Origin: Fagopyrum homotropicum
Taxonomy: Eukaryota > Streptophyta > Magnoliopsida > Caryophyllales > Polygonaceae
Assembly: GCA_033239125.1 (NCBI GenBank)
Contig: BSWB01000002.1
Span: forward strand, 88,904,560-88,968,559
Length of the DNA stretch: 64,000 bases
Direction: 5' to 3'
Of the stretch, positions 33,677-44,141 are shown piece after piece (position 1 is the stretch's first letter; the number at the start of each line of letters is the position of its first letter). The notes under the pieces are model-generated. The model was given only the letters and a program-made list of their open reading frames with translations, made no database searches and was not told the DNA's origin. A program made the position numbers and the translations under genes.

Positions 33677-35046
33677 GATTTTGGAGACATATTTAAGCAA
33701 TGTGCATCTAGAGGAGCCTTTGATAAGTATTACTTGTTTGAGGGTTTTCTATTTAGAGTTGATAAAGTGTGCATTCCTAAGTGTTCCCATAGGCTATTAC
33801 TTGTTGAGGAAGCCCATATGAGAGGCTTAATGGGGCATTTTGGGAGAGATAAGACTTATCATATGCTGCATTCATTTTTATTGGCCTCATATGCTTAGAG
33901 ATGTAGAGAATTTGCTTAAGAGATGTCTTGTGTGTTTAAAGGCTAAGGCTATATTGAAACCTCATGGATTGTATACCCCCTTACCCACGCCTAAGTCACC
34001 TTGGGAGGATATTAGTATGGACTTCATTGTTGGGTTACCTAGGACTAAGAAGGGGAGAGATTCGATTTTTGTGGTAGTAGATCGATTTTCTAAAATGGCC
34101 CATTTTATTGCTTGCCATAAGACTGATGATGCTTATAATGTAGCTAACTTGTTCTTTAGGAAAATTGTTAGATTACATGGAGTACCTAGGACTATAGTGA
34201 GTGATAGGGATGTTAAGTTTCTTAGTTTCTTTTGGAAAACTCTTTGGGGTAAATTAGGGACGAAGTTGCTATTTTCGACTTCTAGTCATCCTCAAACGGA
34301 TGGTCAAACCGAAGTAACTAATAGGACGTTAACAACCATTTTGAGGGCTGTTTGAAAAGATAATTTGAAAGCTTGGGAAGATGTCTTGCCTCATGTTGAA
34401 TTTGCATATAATCGTACATTACATTCTTCTACTAATCTAACTCCTTTTGAGTGTGTCTATGGGTTGAATCCTTTGACCCCTTTTGATCTTATACCGTTGC
34501 CCATAGCGGAGCGAGTAGATTTTAATTCAGAAAAACAGGTGGAGATCATCAAGGAACTACATGAAAGGACACGCAAAAGGCTAGAGGAGAAGGGGAGGCA
34601 AGTGGCGGCTAAGGCTAATAGGAACCGCAAGCAAGTGTTGTTCGAACCGGGAGACCTCGTGTGGCTGCATTTAAGGAAGGATAGGTTCCCGGAAAGGCGC
34701 AAGTCCAAGCTATCACCTAGGGGAGACGGACCATTCAAAGTACTACGTAAGGTTGGCAACAATGCTTATGTACTAGAGCTTCCGGAGGACTATGGAGTGA
34801 GCCCTACTTTCAACGTAGGAGATCTAAGTCCCTTTGAGTCAAGTGATGCAGATGGTGATGATTCGAGGACGAATCCTTCCTAAGAAGGGGAGTATGATGA
34901 GGGACCATCACCAACAACCCCTACTAGTCCTAACAATGCAAGGGCCAATCACTAGATCAAGGGCAAGAGCAATTCAAGAGGAGGTATCCAACTTGTTGGT
35001 GTCCTTAGCTCCTAAGGAGACCATTGAAGATCCATTGCTGACAGAG
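33677..35046 (+). pseudogene. A3 pol remnant: integrase, broken
   Basis: It picks up family A pol at GATTTTGGAGACATA, between RNase H and integrase, and continues through HFYWPHM, SMDFIVGLPRTKKGRDS, VSDRD, QTDGQTEVTNR and the C-terminus GPFKVLRKV and FNVGDLSPF into the LTR-encoded tail. QTDG keeps the Asp that A1 and A2 have lost. Stops occur near 34354 and 34881. I read it as the far side of A3 with about 1.8 kb lost around the B2 insertion; a separate truncated A copy is possible. Confidence 0.75.
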
Positions 35047-36172
35047 TGATGTAGGACCATCACATGGAAGCTATCAAGGTCCCATTAATCTTTTGGTGAA
35101 TGTAGGAGCAAGCGAACCAAGCAAGGAGACCATGCCGACGTACTCACTTCCCATGCAGCTCGAGGAGACCATGCAGGCTGTTGCTCACGTACAATGCAGC
35201 CCATGAGAGGAGGTTGTTGCTCACGCCAATGCAGCCCAAGAGGAGGCTGTTGCCCATGTCCAATGCAGCCCAGGAGAGGAGATGTTGATCACGTCCAAAG
35301 CAGCCCACGAGGATAGCCTGCTGCTCACATCCAAGGCAGCCCAAGAGAGGAGGCAAGCAAACACGTCCAAGGCAGTCTAAGAGGGTAGGCTGCTGCTCAC
35401 ATCTAAAACAGCCCAAGAAGGCAGCCAGCTGATCACGTTTAAAGAGGTCCAAGAGAGTAACAATTCAGCCCATTCGGATCATCATTTGGGCTCTTTAAAC
35501 ACATCCAAATCACTCATGGATCTGTTGAACAATGCAGCCCATTCGGATAGCCCATTTGGCTCCTTAAAAACGTTAAAAACGTCCAGCTTGCACTCCAAGG
35601 ATAAGTTTGAATAATTCAGCCTATTTCCATGCTGATTAGTGGTTTTGTTAGGTTGTTAGCTACATTAGAGGAAGCTCTCTTATTACCACCTTCCCACTAA
35701 TGTTTTCAGCTTTCTTTTCTTTATTTTTGTCTAGATAAAAGAGTCTATTTATATAGCCTCTTTAGCTGCAGATTAGTTACGTTATTCCCAATTGCTTAGA
35801 ATTACATTTGTAATCATTTCATAAAATCAATCAAAGAACAAGAGAGTTTTTGGTTGGCATTGCTGTTGTTGCTTGGCTGAGCTTGTTTGTGTCAAACCGC
35901 CTTCGGATTGGTGCTTTGAGCCTTCACGAGTCCCTCTTTGTGCTAGTCCAGCCGGAGCTAGTGTAAAGTTGTATTGGAGACGGGTCTAGAGCATTCACGA
36001 TTGGGGTTTTGGCTCTTCAGCCTTGGTTCCTTCGTTGACTCTCTTTGGTTCTTCTCTCACCCTCCTGCGCCATTCATCACCTACGTCCATTCCGCATTCT
36101 GAAATTGCTTCATTCAGCTTGTTTCGAGATCATTGTGCCTAGATTGACTCAATCACGGATAATCCCGTATCA
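35047..36172 (+). repeat. solo family C LTR with 5-bp target duplication
   Basis: It runs from TGATGTAGGACC to CCCGTATCA, 1,126 bp, and is flanked by CAGAG on both sides (35042-35046 and 36173-36177). An internal deletion removes part of the integrase-tail region present in C1. A solo LTR is left when the two LTRs of one insertion recombine. At the place where C1 has a TGA, this copy has TCA, so the tail frame continues into the repeats until a TGA a few units later. Confidence 0.92.
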
Positions 36173-36473
36173 CAGAGGCTTCCTTAGTCACGATAATGAC
36201 GATTCCCGATGGCTTGGACGTGGAAGGGAGACCATGCACACGTGATTTGGAGCCATGCAAGAGCAAAGAAGAGACACTTGTTCCGGAGTTGCAAGAAATG
36301 GAAGATTGAGGCTTTTGGAGCTTCTTTTGTATTTTATATCATCTTTTGATATAAAATGAAAGACTTTTTTTATAACCTTTAGGTTCAAAACATTTTAAGG
36401 GTTATTTTTATTTGTTTTAGTTGTTTTGTTTGTTTTATTGTCTTTTTGACAAATGTTTTTCCTTTTTTAGATA

Positions 36474-36503
36474 GGAGGCTTTCTAGGCATATAAAAAGCC
36501 TCC
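36474..36503 (+). promoter_or_regulatory. TATA box inside an inverted repeat, A LTR
   Basis: Perfect GGAGGCTTT and AAAGCCTCC arms as in the other A LTRs. In the partial copy that follows, one arm has a mismatch (GGAGGCATT). Confidence 0.6.
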
Positions 36504-36998
36504 CTTAACTTCTTTCCAGATTAGATAGATTTTAGCAAAACTTAATAAACCGTCTCTTTGAGAGCTTTTGTTCCTATTCAGAAAATTCAATCAATAAAGT
36601 GAGCCATTAATTGAATTGTTGTGAATCCCTGCTAGATTGTTCTTGTGTGTGTTAATCTCTTTAGAGATTGGTGCTACTAGTCAATACTAGTCCCTCCTTG
36701 TGCTTGTCTCCATTGAAGGCTTGTGTAAGGTTATAAAAGAAAGGGTTGAAGGCATCATGTTGCTTGGGTTTTGATCAATCTGATCAAGGTTCTTGTAAGG
36801 GAGTCGTTTGGTTCTTTTGGATCTACTTTTACCAAAAATTCCACGTTCCATTTCATTCTCTTTCTTCCCTTTTGTCCAACGTTGTTTCTGGTTCTAAACA
36901 ATCTGATTTTGCGTGCCATTTGTCAAGGAAAACGTCCATTGTTGGTCTTCAAGGATTCCCAATCTAGATCTAGTCATTTGCGGCCCCAACCCGCATCA

Positions 36999-37721
36999 CA
37001 CTTGTTCCGGAATTGCAAGAAATGGAAGATTGAGGCTTTTGGAGCTTCTTTTGTATTTTATATCATCTTTTGATATAAAATGAAAGACTTTTTATAACTT
37101 TTAGGTTCAAAACATTTTAAGGGTTATTTTTATTTGTTTTAGTTGTTTCATTTGTTTTATTGTCTTTTTGACAAATGTTTTTCCTTTTTTTAGATAGGAG
37201 GCATTCTAGGCATATAAAAAGCCTCCCTTAGCTTCTTTCCAGATTAGATAGATTTTAGCAAAACTTGATAAACCGTCTCTTTGAGAGCTTTTGTTCCTAT
37301 TCAGAAAATTCAATTAATAAAGTGAGCAATTGATTGAATTGTTGTGAATCCCTGCTAGATTGTTCTTGTGTGTGTTAATCTCTTTAGAGATTGGTGCTAC
37401 TAGTCAATACTAGTCCCTCCTTGTGCTTGTCTCCATTGAAGGCTTGTGTAAGGTTATAGAAGAAAGGGTTGAAGGCATCATCTTGCTTGGGTTTTGATCA
37501 ATCTGATCAAGGTTCTTGTAAGGGAGTCGTTTGGTTCTTTTGGATCTACTTCTACCAAACATTCCACGTTCCATTTCATTCTCTTTCTTCCCTTTTGTCC
37601 AACATCATTTCTAGTTCTAAACAATCTGATTTTGTGTGCCATTTGTCAAGGAAAACGTCCATTGTTGGTCTTCAAGGATTCCCAATCTAGATCTAGTCAT
37701 TTGCGGCCCCAACCCGCATCA
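36999..37721 (+). repeat. partial A LTR directly abutting the previous LTR
   Basis: 723 bp beginning at CACTTGTTCC inside the LTR and ending at the true LTR end CCCGCATCA. No internal sequence or primer site separates the two. The join CATCA/CACTTG has CA microhomology. Confidence 0.85.
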
Positions 37722-37829
37722 GACCATGTTTAGGAAAAGAGCATCCATCTCAGCTTGATGTTTAGCTTGCGCTCTTGTGGAGTCCCTTGAGGTGGTGAAG
37801 ATGGAGTTAGGTCATATGATCCTTCATCA
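37722..37829 (-). repeat. short inverted family B LTR start
   Basis: It is the reverse of the first 108 bp of a B1-type LTR, ending CCTTCATCA, wedged between the partial A LTR and family D sequence. Confidence 0.8.
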
Positions 37830-38236
37830 TTTGTGCTGGTTGAAGACGAAGTGTCCTTTATATACTTCCACATAAATTTCGAAAACCACGGGCTTGGTTT
37901 CTGGCCTGGCCGTGGTTCTTCTTATTTTTGTTCTCGACATGGTTTTTACGGGCTAAATTAGCAAACCACGGCCGTGGTTTCCTATTTTTACCCGTGGAAT
38001 CTCCTTTTACGTTCTTAATTGACAATTCCGACTTTGTTCTTGCATTCTTGCATTTTTTTGGAGATTTCCTAGTTCCTGTCATCGAAAGACACAAGAAAAC
38101 CGGGAACGAACCAACGAAAACGACAAACAAACTATCTACGCTAATCTAAGGAAAAAGGGGGAAATAAAGGAATACCTTGGGTTGCCTCGCAAGAAGCGCT
38201 TTGTTTAAAGTCCATAGCTAGACCAATCCTTTTTGC
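37830..38236 (-). other. D 3' non-coding stub
   Basis: It follows the integrase stop. It contains an imperfect match to the GGGTTGCCTCGCAAGAAGCGC type of sequence common after pol in Athila elements, and several AACCACGG/CCGTGGTT dyads. No env-like frame is visible. Confidence 0.6.
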
Positions 38237-39018
38237 TGCTCAAGTGAGGAGGATAGGTGCAATCCCCTCAATCTGACTCTCCGGTATGTACTTCTTGAGT
38301 CGTTGGCCGTTGACCTTGAAAGTTCCGCATTGTTCACCCCATACTTCAATTGCACCATGGGGAAAAACATGTTTAATTACAAGCGGTCCAGTCCAACGAG
38401 ACTTCAACTTACCGGGAAATAGACGAAGTTGGGAGTTGAAGAGAAGGACAAGATCTCCTTCTTTCAAATCCTTCGGGATGATGTGCTTGTCATGCCACTT
38501 CTACGTCTTTTCTTTGTATATATGCGCATTCTCATATGCATTCAAGCGGATTTCTTCTAGCTCATTAATGTCAAGAAGGCGTTTCTCTCCAGCCTCCTTG
38601 ATGTCAAAGTTCAGCCACTTAGTCGCCCAATAAGCCTTGTGCTCTAACTCAACGGGAAGATGACAAGACTTCTCATACACAGGATTGTATGGTTTAGTGT
38701 CAATGGGAGTCTTGAAAGTTGTCATGTAATGCCAAAGTGCATCATCGAACTTTTGTGACCAATCTTTCGTCGTTTTAGAGACAATTTTCTCTAGAATGGC
38801 CTTGACCTCTCTATTGAATATCTCAACTTGCCCGCTGGTTTGAGGTTGATAGGGAGTGGCAATCTTGTGAGTCACCACATACTTGGCTAGTATAGTTTCA
38901 AATTTACAGGTTGTGAAGTACGTTCCTCCATCACTAATGATCGTTCGGGGCATCCCAAACCTTAAGAAGATCGTTCTATTAAAGAACTTCACTACCACCA
39001 TAGCATCATTAGTGGGAG

Positions 39019-39824
39019 TGATACGGGGATTAGCTGCGAAGAACGGATCTAGACGAGCAACCTGTTTTCGGGAATAAAAGAAAACAAAATTCAGCAACAA
39101 TTATGAAGGGAAAACGTGCAAAGCAATAAGGGAAACGAAATGGAAAAGAGGAACCGAAAGGAACAAACGATAGAACCCTTGGATTCGATGATCCAAGAAC
39201 CAAACCGATGACGATTTGACCCCGCTTCTTACAACTTCACACAATCGATCTAGAATTATCGAAGGCACGAAGAGGTTGCTTCGATTCGACTTGTAGCACC
39301 AACCCGAAGGAGATTGACACACACAAGAACGAGAAAGCTATGCTAACACCACAATTCTCACAAGACAAGAGGCTGAACTCAAAGGGGTTCAATTTGGCAC
39401 TTAGGCAATGTGTTTAACGTTTTCTACCTCAAAAAGGAAGAGAGAAAGGCTTATATACAACCTAGCCTTCTCTCCTAAAAATAGAAAGGAAAATAAAAAC
39501 AATAATTACAAATTTGAGTGTTTTAAATAAATCCATAAAATAGACTAATTCTAGGCTTTATTTAACAATATCTAACTAGCTTCTCACGCCAGCCATGCAC
39601 ATGCACACGTGAAGCTCTCCTATGCTCCATTCAACATCTTCTTGGCTGGTCCAATGTGGCTAAGCATCATGACGGGCCTTGGACTCATTGGAGGTGAGCT
39701 TGGGTGAGCTTCTTGAACCATGGTTAGGAAGATAGCATCCATCTCCACTTGGCGTTTGGCTTGAGCTCTTGTTAGGACTCCTTGTGGTGTTGAAGATGGA
39801 ACCGGCTCGGATGACCCTTCATCA
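39019..39824 (-). repeat. solo family B LTR with 5-bp target duplication, inside D integrase
   Basis: 806 bp; on the minus strand it starts TGATGAAGGGTC and ends CCCCGTATCA. GGGAG flanks it on both sides (39014-39018 and 39825-39829). D sequence is collinear across the insertion, which confirms it. Confidence 0.95.
39440..39474 (-). promoter_or_regulatory. TATA box inside an inverted repeat, solo B LTR
   Basis: Arms GAGAGAAAGGCT and AGCCTTCTCTC pair with one bulge. Compared with B2 the inner pairs changed on both sides (GGT/ACC to GGCT/AGCC), which keeps pairing. Confidence 0.6.
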
Positions 39825-42211
39825 GGGAGAAGCAACCGCTTCAACCCATCTTGAAATGTAGTCTATAGCCAGAAGTATATATTGGTTACCGCAAGAAGAT
39901 GGGAATGATGTCGTAAAGTCCACACCCCATAGAAATGTTTCCTGTTCTTTGACAAGCATCGCAACAAGAAACAAACCGTTGCACGTCCTTAAATAAAGTA
40001 GGCCAAAAGAAACCGGACTGCAATACCTTGGCACAAGTCTTGTGAGAACTAGCATGTCCTCCACAAGGTAGAGAATGGCAATGTCGGATGATGCTTTCAA
40101 CTTTGTCTTCCGGTATACACCTTCTAATGATGCCATCAGGACCTCTTTTGAAGAGTAGAGGTTCATTCCAAAAATATTGCCGGACATCCTTGAAAAACTT
40201 CTTCCTTTGAGCGTAGGATAGTCCGAGAGGTATTTCCTGACAAACCAAATAATTTACAAAATCAGCAAACCATGGTTCGTTACCTCTAGAAATGTGATGG
40301 AGACATTCTCCCATCATATACAGCTGATCGTCAAGGAACGAGTCATCAATGGGTATGTCGTCCTTTATGATGTGAGGAAGGCAACTTAGGTGATCCGCCA
40401 CGGAGTTCTTAGATACATTCTTGTCCCGGATCTCCAGATGGAACTCTTGGAGGAGAAGAATCCACCTAATCAACCGTGATTTTGTGTCGTTCTTGGTGAG
40501 CAAATATCGTATGGCTGTGTGGTCGGTGTAGACAATCACCTTCGCTCCTACAAGATAAGAACAAAATTTCTCAAAAGTATATACAACTACAAGTAATTCC
40601 TTCTCTGTAGTGGCGTAGTTTCGTTGAGCGTCATCTAGCGTCTTGCTAGCATAATAGATGGTGTGAGTACGTCCATCTTTCTTTTGTCCGAGTACCGCTC
40701 CTACAGCCATGTCACATGCATCGCACATCACCTCGAATGGAAGGGTCCGATCCGGAGGTTGAATAATGGATGCTGAGATTAACGCTTCCTTGATCCTGTA
40801 AAAGGCATCTACACATTCCTTCGAATGTTCAAAGACTCCTTCATTAGTAGGTTAGTCAATGGCTTAGAAATCGTAGAAAAGTCTTTAATGAACCTTCTAT
40901 AAAATCCAGCATAGCCAAGAAAACTTCTTACCCCCTTTACCGATGATGTATGAGGTAGCTTTTCAATCGTCTCAATCTATCTTGGCTCTATCAACCTCAA
41001 TACCACGATTCGAGACCAAGTGACCTAAAACAATTCCTTCGGTTATCATAAAATGACACTTTTCCCAGTTTAACACATTGTTAGTGACTTCACAACGCTG
41101 TAGAACCAAGGAAAGGTTAGCAAGACAACTGTCAAAACAAGAACCATAAACGAAGAAGTCGTCCATGAAAACCTCCACGATGTTTTCGATATACTCAAAA
41201 AATATCGCCATCATACAGCTTTGGAAGTTGACTGGAGCGTTACACAAGCCAAACGACATTCTCCTATAAGCGAACGTACCCCAATGGCACGTGAATGTGG
41301 TCTTCTCCACGTCGTCTAGGTGGATGGAAATCTGAAAGAAACCTTTCAAGCATTTGGTCAATAAAGGGTAAAGGAAAGTGATCCTTCCTAGTGGCAACAT
41401 TCAGCTTACTATAGTCAATGCACACACGCCATCCTGTGACAGTTCTAGTGGGGATTAACTCGTTGTATTTGTTAGTCACAACGGTCATTCCCCCTTTCAT
41501 TGGAACAACGTGGACGGGGCTCACCCACTTGCTATCGGATATGGGAAAGAGGATACCTGCATAGAGAAGTTTGAGGACTTACTTCTTCACAACCTCTTTC
41601 AAGATCGGATTTAACCGTCATTGAGGTTCACGTGAAGGCTTGTGGTCATCCTCCATCAATATTTTATGCATGCACAATGAAGGTTTGATAGCTACTTGAT
41701 CAGCAGTTGTATATCCTATGGCCTTCTTATGTAATTTCAACACATTCATAAGCCTAGCATGCTCATCATCAGTTAAGGTAGCACTAACTATGACCGGATA
41801 TGTAGAGTTTGGTCCTAGAAAATCTTACCTTAAGTGTGTAGGAAGAGGCTTCAACTCCAATGTTGGTTGTGCCTTCGTTGGTGTGTTGATGCCCTCCTAG
41901 GTGTCCAAGTTCCCAAGGGTGTAGAAGAGGTAGAAGAATGTCCAAGAGTGTTTTCAAGAAGAGGAGAAGAAGTCTCAGAAATTCCAGGTTCCACGGTCCC
42001 ACTGGTGGTCCCATGGCCGTGGTTTCTCTGTGGTGGCAATTGACTGGTGGTTCCACGGGGTAATTAATTAAATTAATTATTTCTACCCCATGGAATCTTG
42101 ATTTTGGCCGTGGTTTTGGCCAGTTTGCGAGACAACGTACAATTCTTCAAAGGCTTCGATTGGCTCTTCTTCCAACACTTCTAAAGCCTTGACTTCGGAG
42201 TCACACACTTC

Positions 42212-43923
42212 TTAGACTCCTCCTTCCATAATGCTCATACTAATAACTTTCTGCAAAGGATCATTAAGCAAAATAGAACTTATCATCTCTCTTGAGTCTT
42301 CTTCATCATAGATGTTGAAGACTTCTTCTCCTAGAGCTGGTTCCTTGATCAAAGCTGAGAGTATGAACTCAACTTTCTCTTCTCCAATATTGAATTGCAA
42401 CTTGGTGTTCTTGCAATCAACCAAGAAACCGGATGTTGCTAGAAACAGCCTCCCAAGTATGATTGGGATTGGATAATCTATAGGAATGTCCAAAACTACA
42501 AAATCAATTGGAACGTAAAACTTACCAAGCTTTACGAAAACATCCTCAAGAATGCCCACGGGTCGAGTGATAGATCGATCCACCATGTATAACGTCATCT
42601 TCACCGGTTTCGGCTCACCTAAACCAACTTTCTCGCACAACGCAAGTGGGATAATGCTCACACTTTCTCCTAGATCACAAAGGGCATCATATGTGACCTC
42701 TCTAACGCCTATGGGAACGCAAAACAAGCCTGAATCCCTCAGCTTGGGTGGCATATTTTCCGTCATGGTTTTGATGAGTTCCGATGACTCGGAAGTCATC
42801 TTCACCTCACCAAAATCCTTTTGGTTCCTCTTGTTTGAGAGGATTTCCTTCAAGAACTTTCCGTAGGCCGGCATACCTAAAATTGCATCAATAAAACATA
42901 TGTTAATATGCAGTTTGCTCGTGAGTTCAACAAACTTACCAAAGTGTTTTTCTAGATGCACTCTCGCTCTAGATTGTGAAAACGGCATCGGAGGTTTGTA
43001 AGCTTGAGGAGGTACGTAAACATCGGCTTTTTCCTTTTCCTTCTCAGCTGGTACCTCGGTTTCCACGGGCTGCTTGCCCTTGTCATCCGTTCTTGGAACG
43101 GGATCAGCAGTATTCACACCACTCCTTGTGGTGATTGCCATCACTTGACCCTTAGGATTATTTTCGGTCTTTCCCAGAAGCTTCCCTTGATCTTTTGGAA
43201 CTTCTCCGGCTTTACTAAATACTTGATTTCCCAAGGCTTTTTGTGCCTTAGAAATCGAAGTAATGGAACTCTCTAATCCATTCATCTTCCCTATCATAGC
43301 TTTCATCATTGCTTCAAGCTTTTTCCTTTTCCTTCTCAGCTGGTACCTCGGTTTCCAAGGCTTTACTAAAACACGCAGTTTATAATTGTTATTCTCACAT
43401 CTAGAAGGTCTCAAATTCTCCATCAAAATCTCATAGTTTTGTAAATGTTGGTGTGGTGACTCTCTCTCCATTCCTCCAAAGCGATCATGTTGAATCATAG
43501 TAATCACTTGAGGTCTGAACTCATAATCGCGGTCAGCCCGATCTCCCAAGTGCACGCCTGGACGGCGGGCATACTGGACTGGATCCATCCGTTGCCCAAG
43601 TGTTTGTGGAACACCCACAAACGGATCAGCTGGCTCCACTCCTGGTGGAGGTGGTAGTGTGGCGCATAAACCGACACTGGTAATATGTTGACGGGTGTTG
43701 GTGGAGGTGGATAAATCACAACTCTAGTATCCCCGTCTCTTTCTTGATTTGCTAGTTGGAGTTGCGCTCTCATCTCGGCCATGTCGGCTCGAAGTTGTTC
43801 CTGTAGAGCAAGTTGATCAGCTTTATCTTTTCTTAGAGGTTCTTCTTATAACCTTATTTGATCTCGAACTGCATCTAATTCAGCTCTAAGATCATCTACT
43901 TCTGTATCATTATCAGGAGCCAT
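42212..43923 (-). pseudogene. D gag and protease, gag core deleted
   Basis: It starts MAPDNDTEVDDLRAELDAV, a likely coiled coil, and meets a stop after about 25 codons. After a frame change the capsid region is cut short at SRCENNNYK and joined to KPRYQLRRKRKK and the later gag part MGKM-like GLESSITSISKAQK. AITTRSG and a Pro/Lys-rich linker follow, then the protease with CDLGESVSIIP, whose DLG is the Athila counterpart of DTG/DSG, and ILGRLFLATSG. The protease part is open to the end at MEGGV. The gag deletion removes most of the capsid region. Confidence 0.8.
43023..43356. repeat. 39-bp direct repeat flanking the D gag deletion
   Basis: A stretch beginning CTTTTTCCTTTTCC and ending GGTACCTCGGTTTCCA occurs at about 43023-43063 and again at about 43315-43355. 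The second copy sits at the gag deletion point and is followed by GGCTTTACTAAA, also found at about 43207. This looks like filler copied from nearby during break repair. Confidence 0.8.
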
Positions 43924-44117
43924 TTTCTTAGCTTCTCTCGACTTCTTCTTGTAAGTCTTTTCTGGTTCAGGGTCGTAAGGGACGATTTCTTTACCGACTC
44001 GCATTCTTTGCATAAACCTAAAGAAAGATCCTGCAAGAACACTCAGTAAGAATAATCAGTAGCAAAGCAAGAAGATACCAAGCTAGACAATCGTACACTG
44101 GATTGGTCTTGACCAAA
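43924..44117 (-). other. D untranslated leader
   Basis: About 190 bp between the primer site and the gag start; no gene. This is short compared with the leaders of A, B and C. Confidence 0.65.
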
Positions 44118-44135
44118 TTCCCAGCAACGGCGCCA
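44118..44135 (-). promoter_or_regulatory. primer-binding site of D (tRNA-Asp)
   Basis: On the minus strand it reads TGGCGCCGTTGCTGGGAA, which matches the complement of the plant tRNA-Asp 3' end apart from about two positions. Athila elements are known to use this tRNA. Confidence 0.85.
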
Positions 44136-44141
44136 AAAACT

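Larger units (their letters stand above)
34895..36998 (+). repeat. A3 3' LTR, split by a solo C LTR
   Basis: The LTR starts TGATGAGGGACC and ends CCCGCATCA. Without the insert and one target copy it is about 973 bp. The pol tail it encodes is interrupted by the insert. Confidence 0.85.
9252..37721 (+). mobile_element. head-to-tail array of three family A elements sharing LTRs
   Basis: The order is truncated LTR, A1 interior, LTR, A2 interior, LTR, A3 interior (split by B2), LTR (split by a solo C LTR), partial LTR. Primer sites at 9349, 16267 and 23192 give periods of 6,918 and 6,925 bp. Each internal LTR serves as 3' LTR of one unit and 5' LTR of the next, and no flanking DNA separates units. 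A1 and A2 share inactivating changes, so at least one unit arose by duplication in DNA, most simply by unequal recombination between LTRs. Confidence 0.85.
38237..42211 (-). pseudogene. D pol (RT, RNase H, integrase), broken, split by solo B LTR
   Basis: RT motifs are MSPVHVVPMKGG, RVCIDYSKLN, FTCHWGTFAYRRMSFGLCNA and the active site FMDD, typical of Athila. RNase H follows (ACDMAVGAVLGQKKDGR, YASKTLDDAQRNYATTEKE, TDHTAIRYLL). Integrase has a zinc region (HCHSLPCGGH, then CDACQ), core motifs (DFTTSFP, IDYISRWVEAVA, ISDGGTYF), and the late segment KDWSQKFDDALWHY. The solo LTR lies between VEAVAS and TNDAMVVVKFF. Stops and frameshifts occur near 40900, 40970, 41400, 41580 and 38500, so it is dead. 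No codon use stands out. Confidence 0.85.

Noticed and set aside
33677..37721. A fourth, separate family A insertion
   Set aside because: It resumes family A pol in the same orientation right after B2 and ends in LTRs, so the simplest reading is the remainder of A3; not fully excluded because about 1.8 kb is missing.
37830..38240. env-like gene of the Athila element
   Set aside because: The stub after pol is too short and has no transmembrane or signal-peptide-like frame.
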